From Halobacteriales archaeon YIM A00010 (GTDB lineage: Archaea; Halobacteriota; Halobacteria; Halobacteriales; Haloarculaceae): DNA of 64,000 nucleotides. Where the stretch lies: contig JAKCFJ010000001.1 in the NCBI GenBank assembly GCA_025041175.1, positions 2,745,526 through 2,809,525 of the forward strand, written 5' to 3'. Position numbers and translations under genes: made by a program. The first letter of the stretch is position 1, and every line of letters begins with the position of its first letter. Positions 8,135-17,445 of the stretch are shown piece by piece. The notes beneath the pieces are model-generated. The model had not been told where the DNA came from. It did no database searches and saw only the letters and a list, made by a program, of their open reading frames with translations.

Positions 8135-9784
8135 TCACTCCGAATCTGGTGCGGCCTCCTCTGGCGGTTCGCCGTCGAACACGGACGCGTCGGTGTACTG
8201 TTCCCTGAGCACTCGTTTGGCGAACTTGCCGGTCGCGGTTTTGGGCACTTCCTCGATGAACACCACGTCGTCGGGGAGCCACCATTTCGGGAACTGCTCG
8301 TCCAACACCGCCAGCACCTCCGATTCGATCGTCCCTTCGTCGTCTCCTGTAACGACGAACGCGATCGGTCGCTCCTGCCATCGGTCGTGTTCGACGCCGA
8401 TGACGGTCGCTTCCTCGACAGCGTCGTGGCCCATGATCACGTTCTCCAGTTCGACCGAGGAGATCCACTCGCCGCCGCTTTTGATCACGTCCTTGGTGCG
8501 ATCGACGATCTCGACGTAGCCATCGGGATCGACGGTGACGACGTCGCCGGTTTTGAGCCAGCCGTCCGCGAACTCCTCCTCGGTGGCGTCGGGTCTGGCG
8601 AAGTACTCCGTCGTCACCCACGGGCCACGGACCAACAGTTCCCCGAACGCCTCGCCGTCCCACGGCACCTGTTCGCCCGCGTCGTCGATCACACGAAACT
8701 CCAGTCCGGGGACCAGCAACCCCTGCTTGCTTCGTTTGTCGATCCTCGTCTCCTTGCTTTCGTCCTCGAGATCGTGTTTGAGGTGTGAGACGGTGCCGAT
8801 CGGTGTCATCTCGGTCATTCCCCACGCGTGTAACACCTCTACGCCGTGTCCACCGAACCACTCGATCATCGATTCAGGCGCGGCCGAGCCACCGACGACG
8901 ACCCGATCCAGCGAGGAGAGATCCACCTCGTGTTCGCGCACGTACTCCTGGAGTCCGAGCCAGACAGTGGGAACGCCTGCGGAGAGCGTGACGTTCTCCT
9001 CTTCGATGAGCTGCGCGATGTCTTCCGGATCGGGCGACGGACCGGGATACACGTGCTTTGCGCCCCCTGCGGTGGCAGAAAACGGAATTCCCCACGCGTT
9101 GACGTGGAACATCGGCACGATCGGCATCACCACGTCGTCGTCAGCGATGGGAATTCCCTGTGGCGATTGCGTGGCCATCGTGTGCGTCCAGAGCATCTGT
9201 TGGGTGTATTCGACGCCCTTCGGCTTGCCCGTCGTTCCGGAGGTGTAACACAGTCCGGCTGGCTGGTCCTCGCTCACGGCCGGCCAGTCGAACGCGGGAT
9301 CGTGGCTGCCGATGAACGACTCGTAATCAGTCACGGGATCCAGCTCCGTCTCGGGAGCGGTCTCGCCCATCACCACGAACTGCTCGACAGGGTTACTAGC
9401 AAGAGATTCTACTGCCGGCTCGAGCGCCTCGAGCAGGGAGGGATCGACTAGCACCACGCGGTCGTCCGCCTCGTTTATGATGTGGCGGACGTGATCCACG
9501 GGGAGCAGCGGGTTGATGGTGTGCAGCTGTGCCCCCATCGTGACGGCGGCGAAATACACCTCGAAGTGGCGGTGGTGGTTCCAGCAGAACGTCGCCACGC
9601 GATCGCCCGCCGTGATGCCCGCTGCATCGAGCGCGCTTGCGAGCCGCCGAACCCGGTCCGCGTACTCGCTGTAGGTGTAGCGCGCGATCCCATCCGCGGT
9701 GCGGGAAACGATCTCGGTGTCCGGATAAAACCGCTCGGAACGCCATAGGAACGGTCGAAGGGTCTGGTCGGTGCCGCCTGGCAT
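8135..9784 (-). CDS. Long/medium-chain fatty-acid-CoA ligase (AMP-forming)
   Basis: The 549-residue adenylate-forming enzyme activates a carboxylic acid to its CoA thioester. The ATP loop YTSGTTGKPKGVEYTQ, the adenylate motif HAWGMTEMTPIG, the hinge DRTKDVIKSGGEWISSVELE and the C-terminal lysine motif KTATGKFAKRVLRE are all visible. The overall pattern is that of the AlkK/medium-to-long-chain group common in haloarchaea. It lies 96 bp upstream of the acyl-CoA dehydrogenase on the same strand and probably supplies it with substrate. The C-terminus ends in an acidic halophilic tail. Confidence 0.9.
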   Translation of the reverse strand: MPGGTDQTLRPFLWRSERFYPDTEIVSRTADGIARYTYSEYADRVRRLASALDAAGITAGDRVATFCWNHHRHFEVYFAAVTMGAQLHTINPLLPVDHVRHIINEADDRVVLVDPSLLEALEPAVESLASNPVEQFVVMGETAPETELDPVTDYESFIGSHDPAFDWPAVSEDQPAGLCYTSGTTGKPKGVEYTQQMLWTHTMATQSPQGIPIADDDVVMPIVPMFHVNAWGIPFSATAGGAKHVYPGPSPDPEDIAQLIEEENVTLSAGVPTVWLGLQEYVREHEVDLSSLDRVVVGGSAAPESMIEWFGGHGVEVLHAWGMTEMTPIGTVSHLKHDLEDESKETRIDKRSKQGLLVPGLEFRVIDDAGEQVPWDGEAFGELLVRGPWVTTEYFARPDATEEEFADGWLKTGDVVTVDPDGYVEIVDRTKDVIKSGGEWISSVELENVIMGHDAVEEATVIGVEHDRWQERPIAFVVTGDDEGTIESEVLAVLDEQFPKWWLPDDVVFIEEVPKTATGKFAKRVLREQYTDASVFDGEPPEEAAPDSE

Positions 9785-9868
9785 ACCACCACGTAGGACT
9801 GATGGATACTAACTCTTGTCACGGTCGTGGAGAGACAGGCACGGAGACGTGTAGCGACCGACCGTTGG

Positions 9869-10549
9869 CTATCGCTTGTGACTCACTGCAAGCCCCTCTC
9901 CGAGCGGGAGCAGCGCCGTTTCGAAGGCGTCGTCGTCGTCGACCACCCGCAGATACTCCGCGATCCCCCGTGTGCTCTCGTTCGCGTCGATTTCCGTCCC
10001 GTGGCTACCGTCCTCTGCGTCGATTAGCTCAGCGAGCGCGTCGAATTCGATGGAACCGGAGGTCACGGCGTTGTCCGCGACGATCAGCCCACCGGATGGG
10101 ACCTTTTCACGGATCGCCTCGAACGCCTCGCGGTAGCGGTGTTTCTCGTTGTCGATGAGAACGATGTCGAACGGTCCCTCGTACCGTGTCACGGTCTCGA
10201 TCGCGTCGCCTTCCTCGAAGGTCGCCCGGTCGAGATACTCCCCACGGTCCAGATACTCGCGGGCCTGCTCTAGGTTCTCCGGATTGAGGTCAGTGAGAAC
10301 GACCTCGCCGTCGCTCGGGAGTTCCCGCGCGAACCAGTACGCCGAGTAGCCAAAGCCCGATCCGAACTCGAACACTGACTCCGCACCGGTCATTCGTGCA
10401 AGCAGCGACAGCCACCCGCCGACGGCCGGACCGACGATCGGAAAACCCCGCTCGTCGGCGTACGCGTCAATCTCCCTGATCACGTCGTCAGACTCCGGTC
10501 CAACGGCGGTAGCGAACCGAGCCACCCGGTCAGAAACGGTCGGGTCCAT
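9869..10549 (-). CDS. O-methyltransferase family 3 (CCoAOMT/COMT-like) SAM methyltransferase
   Basis: From ATG 10549 the protein has 226 residues with a class I SAM-methyltransferase core: motif I FEFGSGFGYSAYW, acidic loop VVLTDLNPENLEQA and motif IV DIVLIDNEKHRY. The last matches the metal-dependent O-methyltransferase family 3, in which Asp and Asn residues bind the divalent cation. The substrate is unknown. A longer frame begins at 10573 but the residues before MDPTVSDRVARF look unconserved. The gene is monocistronic as far as spacing shows. Confidence 0.88.
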   Translation of the reverse strand: MDPTVSDRVARFATAVGPESDDVIREIDAYADERGFPIVGPAVGGWLSLLARMTGAESVFEFGSGFGYSAYWFARELPSDGEVVLTDLNPENLEQAREYLDRGEYLDRATFEEGDAIETVTRYEGPFDIVLIDNEKHRYREAFEAIREKVPSGGLIVADNAVTSGSIEFDALAELIDAEDGSHGTEIDANESTRGIAEYLRVVDDDDAFETALLPLGEGLAVSHKR

Positions 10550-10648
10550 GAACGAGGATCGGACGGTGTACACAAAAACCCACGGACGACGCGCTCACGG
10601 GAGGTGTCGAACACAGGAGTCGATTTCGTGAGAACTCCTGTCGGTCGA

Positions 10649-11425
10649 TCACTCTTCGGATGATTCGGACGGCGTGATCGATCGGATAACCGGTATCGGC
10701 CCGGGATCGTCGGCTGTGGACCGCGCCCAGCTTTCCGAGCCGGGATCGTCGGTCCGTTCGATATCGCGTCCGTCGTCCGACCAGCCGTCGTTTTCGCTGT
10801 CGCTCTCCGTCGCGCCGGTCTCTTCTTCGTGTTCGTCCACAGCATCGGTTTCGGGTTCGAACTGGGAAACCGTCGCTTCGGGCGTATCGGTTTCGTCCGA
10901 TTCGTTCTCGGATCCGGATTCGGCAGACGGTGCTGCGAATCCGGATTCGGGAACGGATGACTGTCCGTTCGTATCGGTGCCGTTGGTTCGCAGTCGTTCG
11001 GAGGCCACGAAGACGTTTTCGTCGTCGAGGATCTCCTCGACGGCCGCTCGTGCGGCTGCTTCACGGCTTTTGATGACGATGCTGAACTGCGTTCCAACCG
11101 CAAAAAACATCGCCCCCACGCCAGCGGCCGCCAGCGCCATCGACTGAACCGCTCTGCCGGCAGCCGCCGCCGCTGTGGCCCCGAGGAGCGCACCGACGAG
11201 CGCGAGCCAAACCATCGCGCGAACCCGGTTTCGGTCCCCAGCGGTGAATCGCCGGTGGACGAGTACGAGAAGTCCGATCACCCCGACCACTCCCAACGCC
11301 ACCAGCGGCGTCGCGTTCACGCCGTATCGCATCGTCGGCTCGAACACGACGCCGGCAAACGCGGCGAGTAGGCCTGCTAGCAACAGCAGTTCGAGATGAA
11401 TTCGGTCGAGTTCTATCCGTATCAT
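10649..11425 (-). CDS. Haloarchaeal membrane protein with acidic cytoplasmic tail
   Basis: The 258-residue protein has four hydrophobic segments in the first 125 residues (LELLLLAGLLAAFAGVVF, PLVALGVVGVIGLLVLV, AMVWLALVGALLGATAA and SMALAAAGVGAMFFAVG). About 130 mostly Ser, Asp, Glu and Thr residues follow and look disordered. I do not recognise the family beyond haloarchaea-type membrane proteins. Its ATG overlaps the TGA of a possible 45-codon ORF upstream (11422-11559), which suggests coupled translation if that ORF is real. Confidence 0.65.
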   Translation of the reverse strand: MIRIELDRIHLELLLLAGLLAAFAGVVFEPTMRYGVNATPLVALGVVGVIGLLVLVHRRFTAGDRNRVRAMVWLALVGALLGATAAAAAGRAVQSMALAAAGVGAMFFAVGTQFSIVIKSREAAARAAVEEILDDENVFVASERLRTNGTDTNGQSSVPESGFAAPSAESGSENESDETDTPEATVSQFEPETDAVDEHEEETGATESDSENDGWSDDGRDIERTDDPGSESWARSTADDPGPIPVIRSITPSESSEE

Positions 11426-11559
11426 GGGTTGTCGACTCCGCGATCGTGGGCAGCCATCGTGTCGTACCGCGCTCCGATCGTCTCACACCGAGCGATGCCG
11501 GTGTGTCTCCAGCCTCGGTGGCTGGCCGGGTGCTCACGATCGCTAGTGACGAGTTGCAT
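11422..11559 (-). CDS. Possible small coupled ORF upstream of the membrane protein
   Basis: A 45-codon frame starts at ATG 11559 (MQLVTSDREHPASHRGW...) and ends in TGA at 11422-11424, sharing ATGA with the start of the membrane-protein gene. About 70% of its codons end in G or C, like real genes here. It has one Cys and no recognised motif. The exact overlap is the main support. It could also be an untranslated leader in which the overlap is chance. Confidence 0.35.
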   Translation of the reverse strand: MQLVTSDREHPASHRGWRHTGIARCETIGARYDTMAAHDRGVDNP

Positions 11560-11714
11560 AACGGCAGGGGGGTACTTTATCTGTTTGATAGTGACCGGCG
11601 AGAGAACAACTCTGGCTGATTATTTGAGCTGGGGAAACGCGTCCACGGTCCTGTTCCATGTTCCAGACCGTTCCTGTAGTGTGGACATGCGGGAGCAACA
11701 CGCCGTTGTCATCC

Positions 11715-12659
11715 TTACCCCCACTGCATTTTGTTGGAAATCCGGTCTGAGATGTTAGTTAGGTAGCCCGAGTGTTCGTCCCCGACGGGGCCGGTCACAT
11801 CGATATCCGTGTAGTTCTCCGGAGGTGTCTTGCCGCTCTCGACACCGTCCTCCCCGAGCGCTTGATCATACTCTACCCCCCAGTAGTACCTGCTCAAGAC
11901 ATCGTCTTCTGTGCTGTGGAAGTTGAACGTCCGGCCTGTTTCGCCCCGTATTGCGCTGTCGTACGGAGCAACTGCAGGGGTCTCGTTATCCACTGCCGCA
12001 CCGAACAGATGAACGGAGTGTAGTTTATACCAGTCCAACCAGTCATCCCGTCCATTGAGGACGTTCAACGCGCTCAAAACCACCCTCGCACCGAGAGAGT
12101 GACCGAGCAGGTGGAGGCGACTGTTCATACAGGCATTCCGGAGATCGACCAGAAACTGTGCGAGGTGCGTTCCGTTTCTGTTGGCAACCTCCCGAGGCCC
12201 ATCCCACTCCCAAGATTTACCGATATCGGCGTCCCACGAGTAGCCGACGTACCGTCCAGAATACGTTTGCTGTGACAGTTCCTGAACGGCCGTAGCAAAC
12301 TTTTCATTCGCCTTTTTCTCGTCGTTTTGCCATCCATGGACGATGATCGCTACTTCATCACACGGCGCGTCGAGACCGGGAATATCGTGGATGGTGTCAT
12401 AATCTGTCTCCGTGTATCCATCTGCCAGCGTGATGGTTCGGGGAGCACCAGGGCCTGGGTATCTCTTCTCATAGTAATCCCGTGTCGAAACTGTTGGAGG
12501 AGGGAGTGCATCCGCCCTGGCGTGATCGGCAAATCCGCTAAACATTCCCAGCCCGACCGCAGCCGTGGTAGTCCGTCTGAGGAAAGCGCGTCGTGACTGT
12601 TGGGACAGGTCGGTGTTTGTCGTCGATTCGTTCGGTCGGGAGCTATCGTCGTTTTGCAT
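11715..12659 (-). CDS. Tat-exported alpha/beta-hydrolase (lipase/esterase-like)
   Basis: The start at ATG 12659 places a twin-arginine motif SRRAFLRR at residues 22-29, followed by a hydrophobic stretch ending near ADA, a typical Tat signal. The mature part has an alpha/beta-hydrolase pattern: EVAIIVHGWQND (oxyanion region), the nucleophile elbow LLGHSLGARVVLS, and late Asp and His candidates (FNFHSTEDD, DEHSGYL). The enzyme is therefore probably an extracellular or wall-associated esterase or lipase. It stands alone downstream of the dephospho-CoA kinase, where other archaeal genomes often continue with ribosomal protein genes. Confidence 0.82.
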   Translation of the reverse strand: MQNDDSSRPNESTTNTDLSQQSRRAFLRRTTTAAVGLGMFSGFADHARADALPPPTVSTRDYYEKRYPGPGAPRTITLADGYTETDYDTIHDIPGLDAPCDEVAIIVHGWQNDEKKANEKFATAVQELSQQTYSGRYVGYSWDADIGKSWEWDGPREVANRNGTHLAQFLVDLRNACMNSRLHLLGHSLGARVVLSALNVLNGRDDWLDWYKLHSVHLFGAAVDNETPAVAPYDSAIRGETGRTFNFHSTEDDVLSRYYWGVEYDQALGEDGVESGKTPPENYTDIDVTGPVGDEHSGYLTNISDRISNKMQWG

Positions 12660-12915
12660 CTGATTCCACCGTGATACACGAGACACTATTGGTAGATGAA
12701 CAATCACATTACTGACTGACCAATCGTTCTCCGGATGACTGGCTGTATAAATGAATTTACACCGCGGCAATTGTTCGACGTGGCTGGCGAACACGTACCG
12801 CTACTGTGGAGCAATTCAGGCTATCGGAAACGTTGCGGTCTCTATTCTCGTTCTCCCAGTGCTGATCGTCCCTGCTCCGACAGCACCCAGTCGCCACCCG
12901 CTCGTGGCGAGGATC

Positions 12916-13446
12916 TCACTCCTGTTCGGAGGTGCCGAGCAACTCCAACGCGGCTTCGGGGTCGCCGTCCATTCGCGCGAGCAGCTCGCGGACGTGCGAT
13001 CGCGTCGATTCGTCGACGGTCGTCAGGACCATTCCCTCCTCGGGCTGGCCGTAGACGACGCTGCCACCGGGTGGTGTGAGGAGAGTCGCGGGCAGCGTGG
13101 CGAGATCCTCCTCGCCATCCACGACGATCGCAATCGTCTCGTCGGTGTCGACGGCTCCTGTGAGCGCTTCCAGCAGCTCCCGCGAGATCGTTGCGGCCGG
13201 ATTCTCGACCGCGAGCCGTCGATCGAACGAGGAGAGATCGACCGGCGACTCCAGCGGTGTCCGTTTCGTCCGGCCGTCGACGAGCGCCACGGAGGGGGTC
13301 GTCACCGAGAGGAGATGATCGGTGACCACGTCCCCGACGGCGACGATCGGCGTGCCGGCGGCGTCGACCAACGCCCGTGGATCGGTGTACACCGGACCGA
13401 GCGGCTCTTTCAGCTCGGATCGGAGCGAGCGTGGAAGATCGAGCAC
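12916..13446 (-). CDS. GTP-dependent dephospho-CoA kinase (DUF359 family)
   Basis: The 176-residue protein matches the archaeal DUF359 family, shown in Thermococcus to phosphorylate dephospho-CoA with GTP, the last step of CoA synthesis. Family marks seen are an Asp-rich N-terminal block VAVGDVVTDHLL, VALVDGRTKR, NPAATIS and DGEEDLATLPA, followed by PPGGSVVYGQPEEGMV. It directly follows spt4 (1-2 bp gap), in the conserved archaeal order aIF2-gamma, PIN, rpo7, spt4, DPCK, so it is probably co-transcribed with them. Confidence 0.92.
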   Translation of the reverse strand: MLDLPRSLRSELKEPLGPVYTDPRALVDAAGTPIVAVGDVVTDHLLSVTTPSVALVDGRTKRTPLESPVDLSSFDRRLAVENPAATISRELLEALTGAVDTDETIAIVVDGEEDLATLPATLLTPPGGSVVYGQPEEGMVLTTVDESTRSHVRELLARMDGDPEAALELLGTSEQE

Positions 13447-13447
13447 G

Positions 13448-13645
13448 TTAACGGACCTTCAGCGCGTACGCTCCGGGCCGCGTGACGTTCATCTCTTCGG
13501 CTACCTCGCTCCGCTCGGGGTGAGCGATCACCACGTAGCCCGCCCAGTCCTCGGTGAGACTGCTCGATCCACAGGCGGTGCACGTCTGTGCGTCCGGATC
13601 GTTCACGAAATGACACTCACGACACGCCAGTCGTTTGTTTGCCAC
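13448..13645 (-). CDS. spt4: Transcription elongation factor Spt4 (RpoE2)
   Basis: This 65-residue zinc protein partners Spt5 to keep RNA polymerase processive. Four Cys ligands are visible: Cys8 and Cys11 (CREC), then Cys22 and Cys25 (CTAC). The characteristic W-x-G-Y-V core, EDWAGYVVIAHPERSEVAE, follows. Size and motif order are exactly those of archaeal Spt4. It is packed between rpo7 and the dephospho-CoA kinase gene with almost no spacing. Confidence 0.95.
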   Translation of the reverse strand: MANKRLACRECHFVNDPDAQTCTACGSSSLTEDWAGYVVIAHPERSEVAEEMNVTRPGAYALKVR

Positions 13646-13648
13646 GGT

Positions 13649-14218
13649 TCATTCACCCGCCGCTGTCGGCTCGTTTTCCCTCTGTTCCCGGAGCCACCCG
13701 AGCTTGCCCAATCCCGGCTGTTTGGCTGTCAAGCCGATCTTGCTGTCCCGTGGATTGCGCTCGTCGATGCTTTTGGTCACGATGCGGGCGCGGACCGAGT
13801 CCCCGACCCCGATCGTGCTGTTGGACTCCCGAGAGGCGAGCTGTTGGTTCTCCTCGTCGAAAGAGAGATATTCATCGGAGATCTGCGAGACGTGCAACAG
13901 CCCATCGACCGGCCCGATGCCGATGAACGTCCCGAAGTTGACGACCTCCACGACCTCCCCGTCGACCACTTCCTGCATCTGTGGATCGAACGTGACGGCG
14001 TCGAACTCCGCCTCGTAATAGACGCCCGGACGGTTCGGGAGCACGGTCCCTTCGCCAACTTCAACGACGTCTACGATGCTGACGACGCTCCCGACGTCCT
14101 CGTCCATCCGTCCTTCGAGTTTGTCCTGCAACAGTCGTTTGACCAACGTTTCTGACACGTCTGCGAGGTGTTTCGGCGGCACCTCGACCGTATCGCGTAG
14201 TCTGACCCGTTTGTACAT
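13649..14218 (-). CDS. rpo7: DNA-directed RNA polymerase subunit Rpo7 (E')
   Basis: This stalk subunit of RNA polymerase, homologous to eukaryotic Rpb7, pairs with Rpo4 and binds emerging RNA. The N-terminal RNP-like domain begins MYKRVRLRDTVEVPP. The S1 domain occupies about residues 80-165, with VVEVVNFGTFIGIGPVDGLL and HVSQISDEYL. The C-terminus has an added acidic tail. It lies between the PIN gene and spt4, in the standard archaeal arrangement. Confidence 0.95.
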   Translation of the reverse strand: MYKRVRLRDTVEVPPKHLADVSETLVKRLLQDKLEGRMDEDVGSVVSIVDVVEVGEGTVLPNRPGVYYEAEFDAVTFDPQMQEVVDGEVVEVVNFGTFIGIGPVDGLLHVSQISDEYLSFDEENQQLASRESNSTIGVGDSVRARIVTKSIDERNPRDSKIGLTAKQPGLGKLGWLREQRENEPTAAGE

Positions 14219-14220
14219 GC

Positions 14221-14586
14221 TTACTGGATAGCGAGTTCGTTCTGGCCCCTTAAACAGATTACTCCAACGGGGAGACGGTCACGGAGAGGCCCGTCGTTCG
14301 TGACCACGTACTCACACGCCCCGCGATCGGCGAGTTCCACGAGCGCGTCGTCGGCGTACGTGGCGTCGGTTTCGACCACGGCACACCGCCGTGCGAGATC
14401 TCGCCCGACCGCGGCCGCCGTCGCTTCCTTCCCGTGTCCCGACGCGAGCGAGTCGAGTTCGTCGACGACCGCTCGTGGCGTGATGCGTTCGTACTCCCCG
14501 AGCAATCGGTCGAGCTGCTCGAACACGCGAACGTCGCATTCGACCGGCATCATCAATGCGTTGGTGTCCATCGCAACTCGATCCAT
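14221..14586 (-). CDS. PIN-domain RNase, FCF1/Utp24-like
   Basis: The 121-residue protein is a single PIN domain. The acidic residues expected for metal-dependent RNA cleavage are in MDTNALM, VVDELDSLA, DATYADDALVELA and VTNDGPLRDRL. Its location between aIF2-gamma and rpo7 is conserved in archaea, and this family has been linked to rRNA processing by homology to Utp24/FCF1. That role is inferred. A second in-frame ATG five codons later (MDTNAL) may be the true start. It is unrelated in context to the other PIN gene at 60550. Confidence 0.85.
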   Translation of the reverse strand: MDRVAMDTNALMMPVECDVRVFEQLDRLLGEYERITPRAVVDELDSLASGHGKEATAAAVGRDLARRCAVVETDATYADDALVELADRGACEYVVTNDGPLRDRLPVGVICLRGQNELAIQ

Positions 14587-14638
14587 TGTTGTGCTGTTCT
14601 ATGCTGTGTTGCGTATTCCGCCCTGCGCTATCGACCGA

Positions 14639-15865
14639 TCATTCCACGAGTGTTCCGACGCCGATGAGCCGCCAGCGGGTTCCCACGCGCCGGTTGATAG
14701 CGATTTTCGCGCCCGGTTCGGCGCACACGGGCCGTTTGAGGTTCACTTCACACTCCTCATCCCGCGCGCTCGTCACCGCACCGACCGTCGTTGCCGTTCC
14801 GACGGTCAGCATCAGCGGCTCGCCGGTGTTGATCGGTTCGATCTCGTCTCCACCGACGAGTCGATCGAGCAGTTCGACCTCGATCGTGAAAGCGTCCCAC
14901 GTCGGCGGGAGGGTCCCCGGCGGTCCCGCGACCTGGCCGGCGAGCGCGTCGCCTTTCGTGAGCGACGGGTCGAGACCGGTTCCGACGCCGAGGAGTCCGC
15001 CGGGTCCCACCTCTTCGAGCAGATCGTTGCCCGCTTGCAGCGACCGGATCGTCGTCGTGACTGGCCGGTATTCGGACTGTCCTTCTTCCTCGAACTCTCG
15101 TCCGGGGCGGAGTTCGATCTCGTCGCCGGTGTCGAGCCGACCACGGACGAGGCTACCGCCCACAACGCCGCCCATCAGATCATCGAACGTCGTTCCCGGC
15201 CGGTTGATGTCGAAGCTCCGGGCGACCTGCAGCCGTGGATCGGTGTCCGGTGAGCGTTCGGGCGTCGGGATTTTCTCCTCGATCGCCTGCATCAACAGAT
15301 CCATGTTGACCTCCTGCTGGGCGGAGATCGGCACGACCGGCGCGTCTTCCGCGACGGTCCCCTCGACGAACTCCTTGATCTGCTCGTGGTTCTCGCGGGC
15401 GATCTCGTTGTCGACGAGGTCGATCTTGTTCTGTGCGATCACGATGTTCTCGATCCCGATGATGTCCAGCGCCATCAGGTGTTCTGCCGTCTGGGCCTGA
15501 GGGACTGGCTCGTTCGCCCCAACGACGAGCACCGCTCCGTCCATCATCGCCGCGCCCGAGAGCATCGTCGCCATCAGCGTCTCGTGCCCGGGCGCGTCGA
15601 CGAACGAGACCGTCCGGACGACTTCGCTTTCGGTCCCGTTCGGACACGTCTCCTCGACGGTGTACTGCTCCGGAGCGTCCATGTCGGGGCACCGACGGAA
15701 CGTGGCGTCGGCGTAGCCGAGCCGGATCGATATTCCGCGTTTCATCTCTTCTGAGTGCTGGTCGGTCCACTCGCCGCTGAGCGCCTGCACCAGCGTCGTT
15801 TTGCCGTGATCGACGTGGCCCACGAGACCGATGTTCACCTCCGGTTGTCGGTGTTCCCTTGTCAT
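14639..15865 (-). CDS. eif2g: Translation initiation factor aIF2 subunit gamma
   Basis: This GTPase subunit of aIF2 delivers initiator tRNA to the ribosome. From ATG 15865, the G1 loop GHVDHGKT is at residues 16-23, DAPGHE (G3) at 90-95 and NKID (G4) at 146-149. Two Cys (59 and 74) remain of the zinc knuckle seen in many homologues. EF-Tu-like domains 2 and 3 follow, and the protein ends in WRLIGVGTL. The longer frame to 15904 adds 13 unconserved residues. It heads the cluster that continues with PIN, rpo7, spt4 and DPCK. Confidence 0.96.
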   Translation of the reverse strand: MTREHRQPEVNIGLVGHVDHGKTTLVQALSGEWTDQHSEEMKRGISIRLGYADATFRRCPDMDAPEQYTVEETCPNGTESEVVRTVSFVDAPGHETLMATMLSGAAMMDGAVLVVGANEPVPQAQTAEHLMALDIIGIENIVIAQNKIDLVDNEIARENHEQIKEFVEGTVAEDAPVVPISAQQEVNMDLLMQAIEEKIPTPERSPDTDPRLQVARSFDINRPGTTFDDLMGGVVGGSLVRGRLDTGDEIELRPGREFEEEGQSEYRPVTTTIRSLQAGNDLLEEVGPGGLLGVGTGLDPSLTKGDALAGQVAGPPGTLPPTWDAFTIEVELLDRLVGGDEIEPINTGEPLMLTVGTATTVGAVTSARDEECEVNLKRPVCAEPGAKIAINRRVGTRWRLIGVGTLVE

Positions 15866-15990
15866 CTCGATAGTAATACGGTCATCTACCCCCGTCGCGA
15901 GCATAAACCTGCTGTTCTTCGGACCGGCTTCTGTCTCTGTGCTGTATACTCCCGAACGCGAAGAATACGCACGAGTGGAACTGTGTGCCT

Positions 15991-16248
15991 CTATTCGATG
16001 TCGCTAGCCACGTGCTGTACCACGTGGTCACAGAGCACACAGTCGTTCACTTCCACGCGTCGGTCGTCCGTGGCCGTTTCCGATCCGAGCGCGGATTCGC
16101 AGTTACACACCAGACACACGTCCGTCCTCATCCGATAGTGGCGGAGGATCGTCCGATCGATCTCGGCTTCGTGGCGGCGGTACAAGCCCTCGACCCGATC
16201 GGAACGCAGGAAGTTGCAGACCACGCTGGCTGTGTGCGGGAGCGGCAC
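15991..16248 (-). CDS. Small Cys-rich (zinc-finger-like) haloarchaeal protein
   Basis: The frame encodes about 85 residues from GTG 16248 ([18 protein letters not shown]...). It has a charged middle ([18 protein letters not shown]) and a C-terminal pair of Cys motifs, CLVCNC and DCVLC, that could hold one zinc ion. Codons through the charged part end mostly in G or C, so the gene probably extends upstream of the ATG at 16131. An in-frame TTG at 16284 is also possible. Function is unknown. The gene is upstream of, and on the same strand as, aIF2-gamma. Confidence 0.5.
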   Translation of the reverse strand: MPLPHTASVVCNFLRSDRVEGLYRRHEAEIDRTILRHYRMRTDVCLVCNCESALGSETATDDRRVEVNDCVLCDHVVQHVASDIE

Positions 16249-16398
16249 AGCCCCCACTGAACGAGTTGGAACGACAGGGCGCAATCAGCAAACGGAACAT
16301 CGCGTTCTGTGACGGTTGGTACACCGAGTAATCGCCGAACACTGGCACCGGCAGGCGTTAATCGAAAATCACAATAAGGTTACAGATGTTGCACAGAC

Positions 16399-16839
16399 AT
16401 GGGAACGACGGCCCGCGTCGCCGAATATACGCTCGCGCTCTGGCTTGCGCTGAACAACGTGATCGAAATCTTTCTCCAGCGGCTAGTAGGAATGGCGGCG
16501 TGGGCAGCGGTCCCGTATTGGGTGGGTCCGACGGCGTTCGATCTGTACGTCCCCGTTCTCGCTGCGAACCTCGTCGTGCTCCGGTATCCCTCCGTCTCTC
16601 GGTGGCGTTTCTGGGTGTTCTGTCTCACGACAAAGCTCGTTTCCGGGTTCTTTATCATACTGCTCTCCATCGCGTTTCAGCCCACAGGCCCCATGGAGAT
16701 CTACCCGCGCCAGAGCCCGTTGAAAGCAATTACCTTTCTGGGAACGTGGATCGTCGCAGCGGCGCTTTCGCACGTGTTCGTGATCAACGACGGCTATCAA
16801 CGGGTATTCCAGCGGTTAGAAGCCGGATTCCGGGTGTGA
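16399..16839 (+). CDS. Four-helix integral membrane protein of unknown function
   Basis: The 146-residue protein starts MGTTARVAEYTLALWLALNN and has four hydrophobic segments (about residues 8-30, 45-62, 72-92 and 108-127). The last is followed by a short basic cytoplasmic tail. No catalytic motif is seen. An AT-containing region at 16360-16380 (AAAATCACAATAAGG) precedes it and may hold the promoter. It is convergent with the PH-like membrane protein at 16891. Confidence 0.6.
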   Translation: MGTTARVAEYTLALWLALNNVIEIFLQRLVGMAAWAAVPYWVGPTAFDLYVPVLAANLVVLRYPSVSRWRFWVFCLTTKLVSGFFIILLSIAFQPTGPMEIYPRQSPLKAITFLGTWIVAAALSHVFVINDGYQRVFQRLEAGFRV

Positions 16840-16890
16840 ATCGATCGGTCGGGCTGACCGTTTACCTCTCGGAGCCGCCGTGTTAGTCGT

Positions 16891-17358
16891 TCAGCCACCC
16901 CACCCGTCACGGTCGGATCGCTGTAGCGCCGCGATCAGTTCCTCTGGACGCTGTGTTCCCACGAACACGTCCCGGCCGGCCCGTCGAATCCTGATCCCTT
17001 CGGTGCCAGCGGCCGTGTACGTCCACCCGTTGCGCGTCCAACCCACGCCGTAGCTGCTCGCTGAGAGCTGGACCCGTTCGATCGACTCGATCTCCGAGAA
17101 CGGAACGTGACGCGCCCGGCGGTGAAACGGGAAAAACCTGATCGAGAGCCCATCATCGGTCACGTCCGTCGTGAGCCGCGCGGGAACGAACACCGCGAGC
17201 GGAGCCAGAACCAGCACAATCCCGAGCAACACTCCCCGAACGCCCATCACGGCCCCCAGAACGACCGGAGCAGGAACGCCGGTCACGACCACCAGCGCGG
17301 AAATCCACGGCTCGAACCGCTGTTCCTCGGTGTACACGGGGGCCGAAGGGCCTGCCAT
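16891..17358 (-). CDS. Two-helix membrane protein with PH-like C-terminal domain
   Basis: The 155-residue protein has an N-terminal pair of hydrophobic segments (WISALVVVTGVPAPVVLGAV and VLLGIVLVLAPLAVFV). A strand-rich soluble part (DVTDDGLSIRFFPFH..., VPFSEIESIERV..., GIRIRRAGRDVFVGTQRPEE) follows. The motif order FSEI-x-x-I followed by VFVGTQRPEELI resembles bacterial and archaeal PH-like (bPH/DUF6141-type) membrane proteins. Role unknown. Confidence 0.65.
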   Translation of the reverse strand: MAGPSAPVYTEEQRFEPWISALVVVTGVPAPVVLGAVMGVRGVLLGIVLVLAPLAVFVPARLTTDVTDDGLSIRFFPFHRRARHVPFSEIESIERVQLSASSYGVGWTRNGWTYTAAGTEGIRIRRAGRDVFVGTQRPEELIAALQRSDRDGWGG

Positions 17359-17445
17359 GACACGATCTCACCACCGGTGAATCAAATCACTTGTGTCGAC
17401 GTGGAATTGTTATTTACCTCTAGAATAATGATATATTATAGTATT

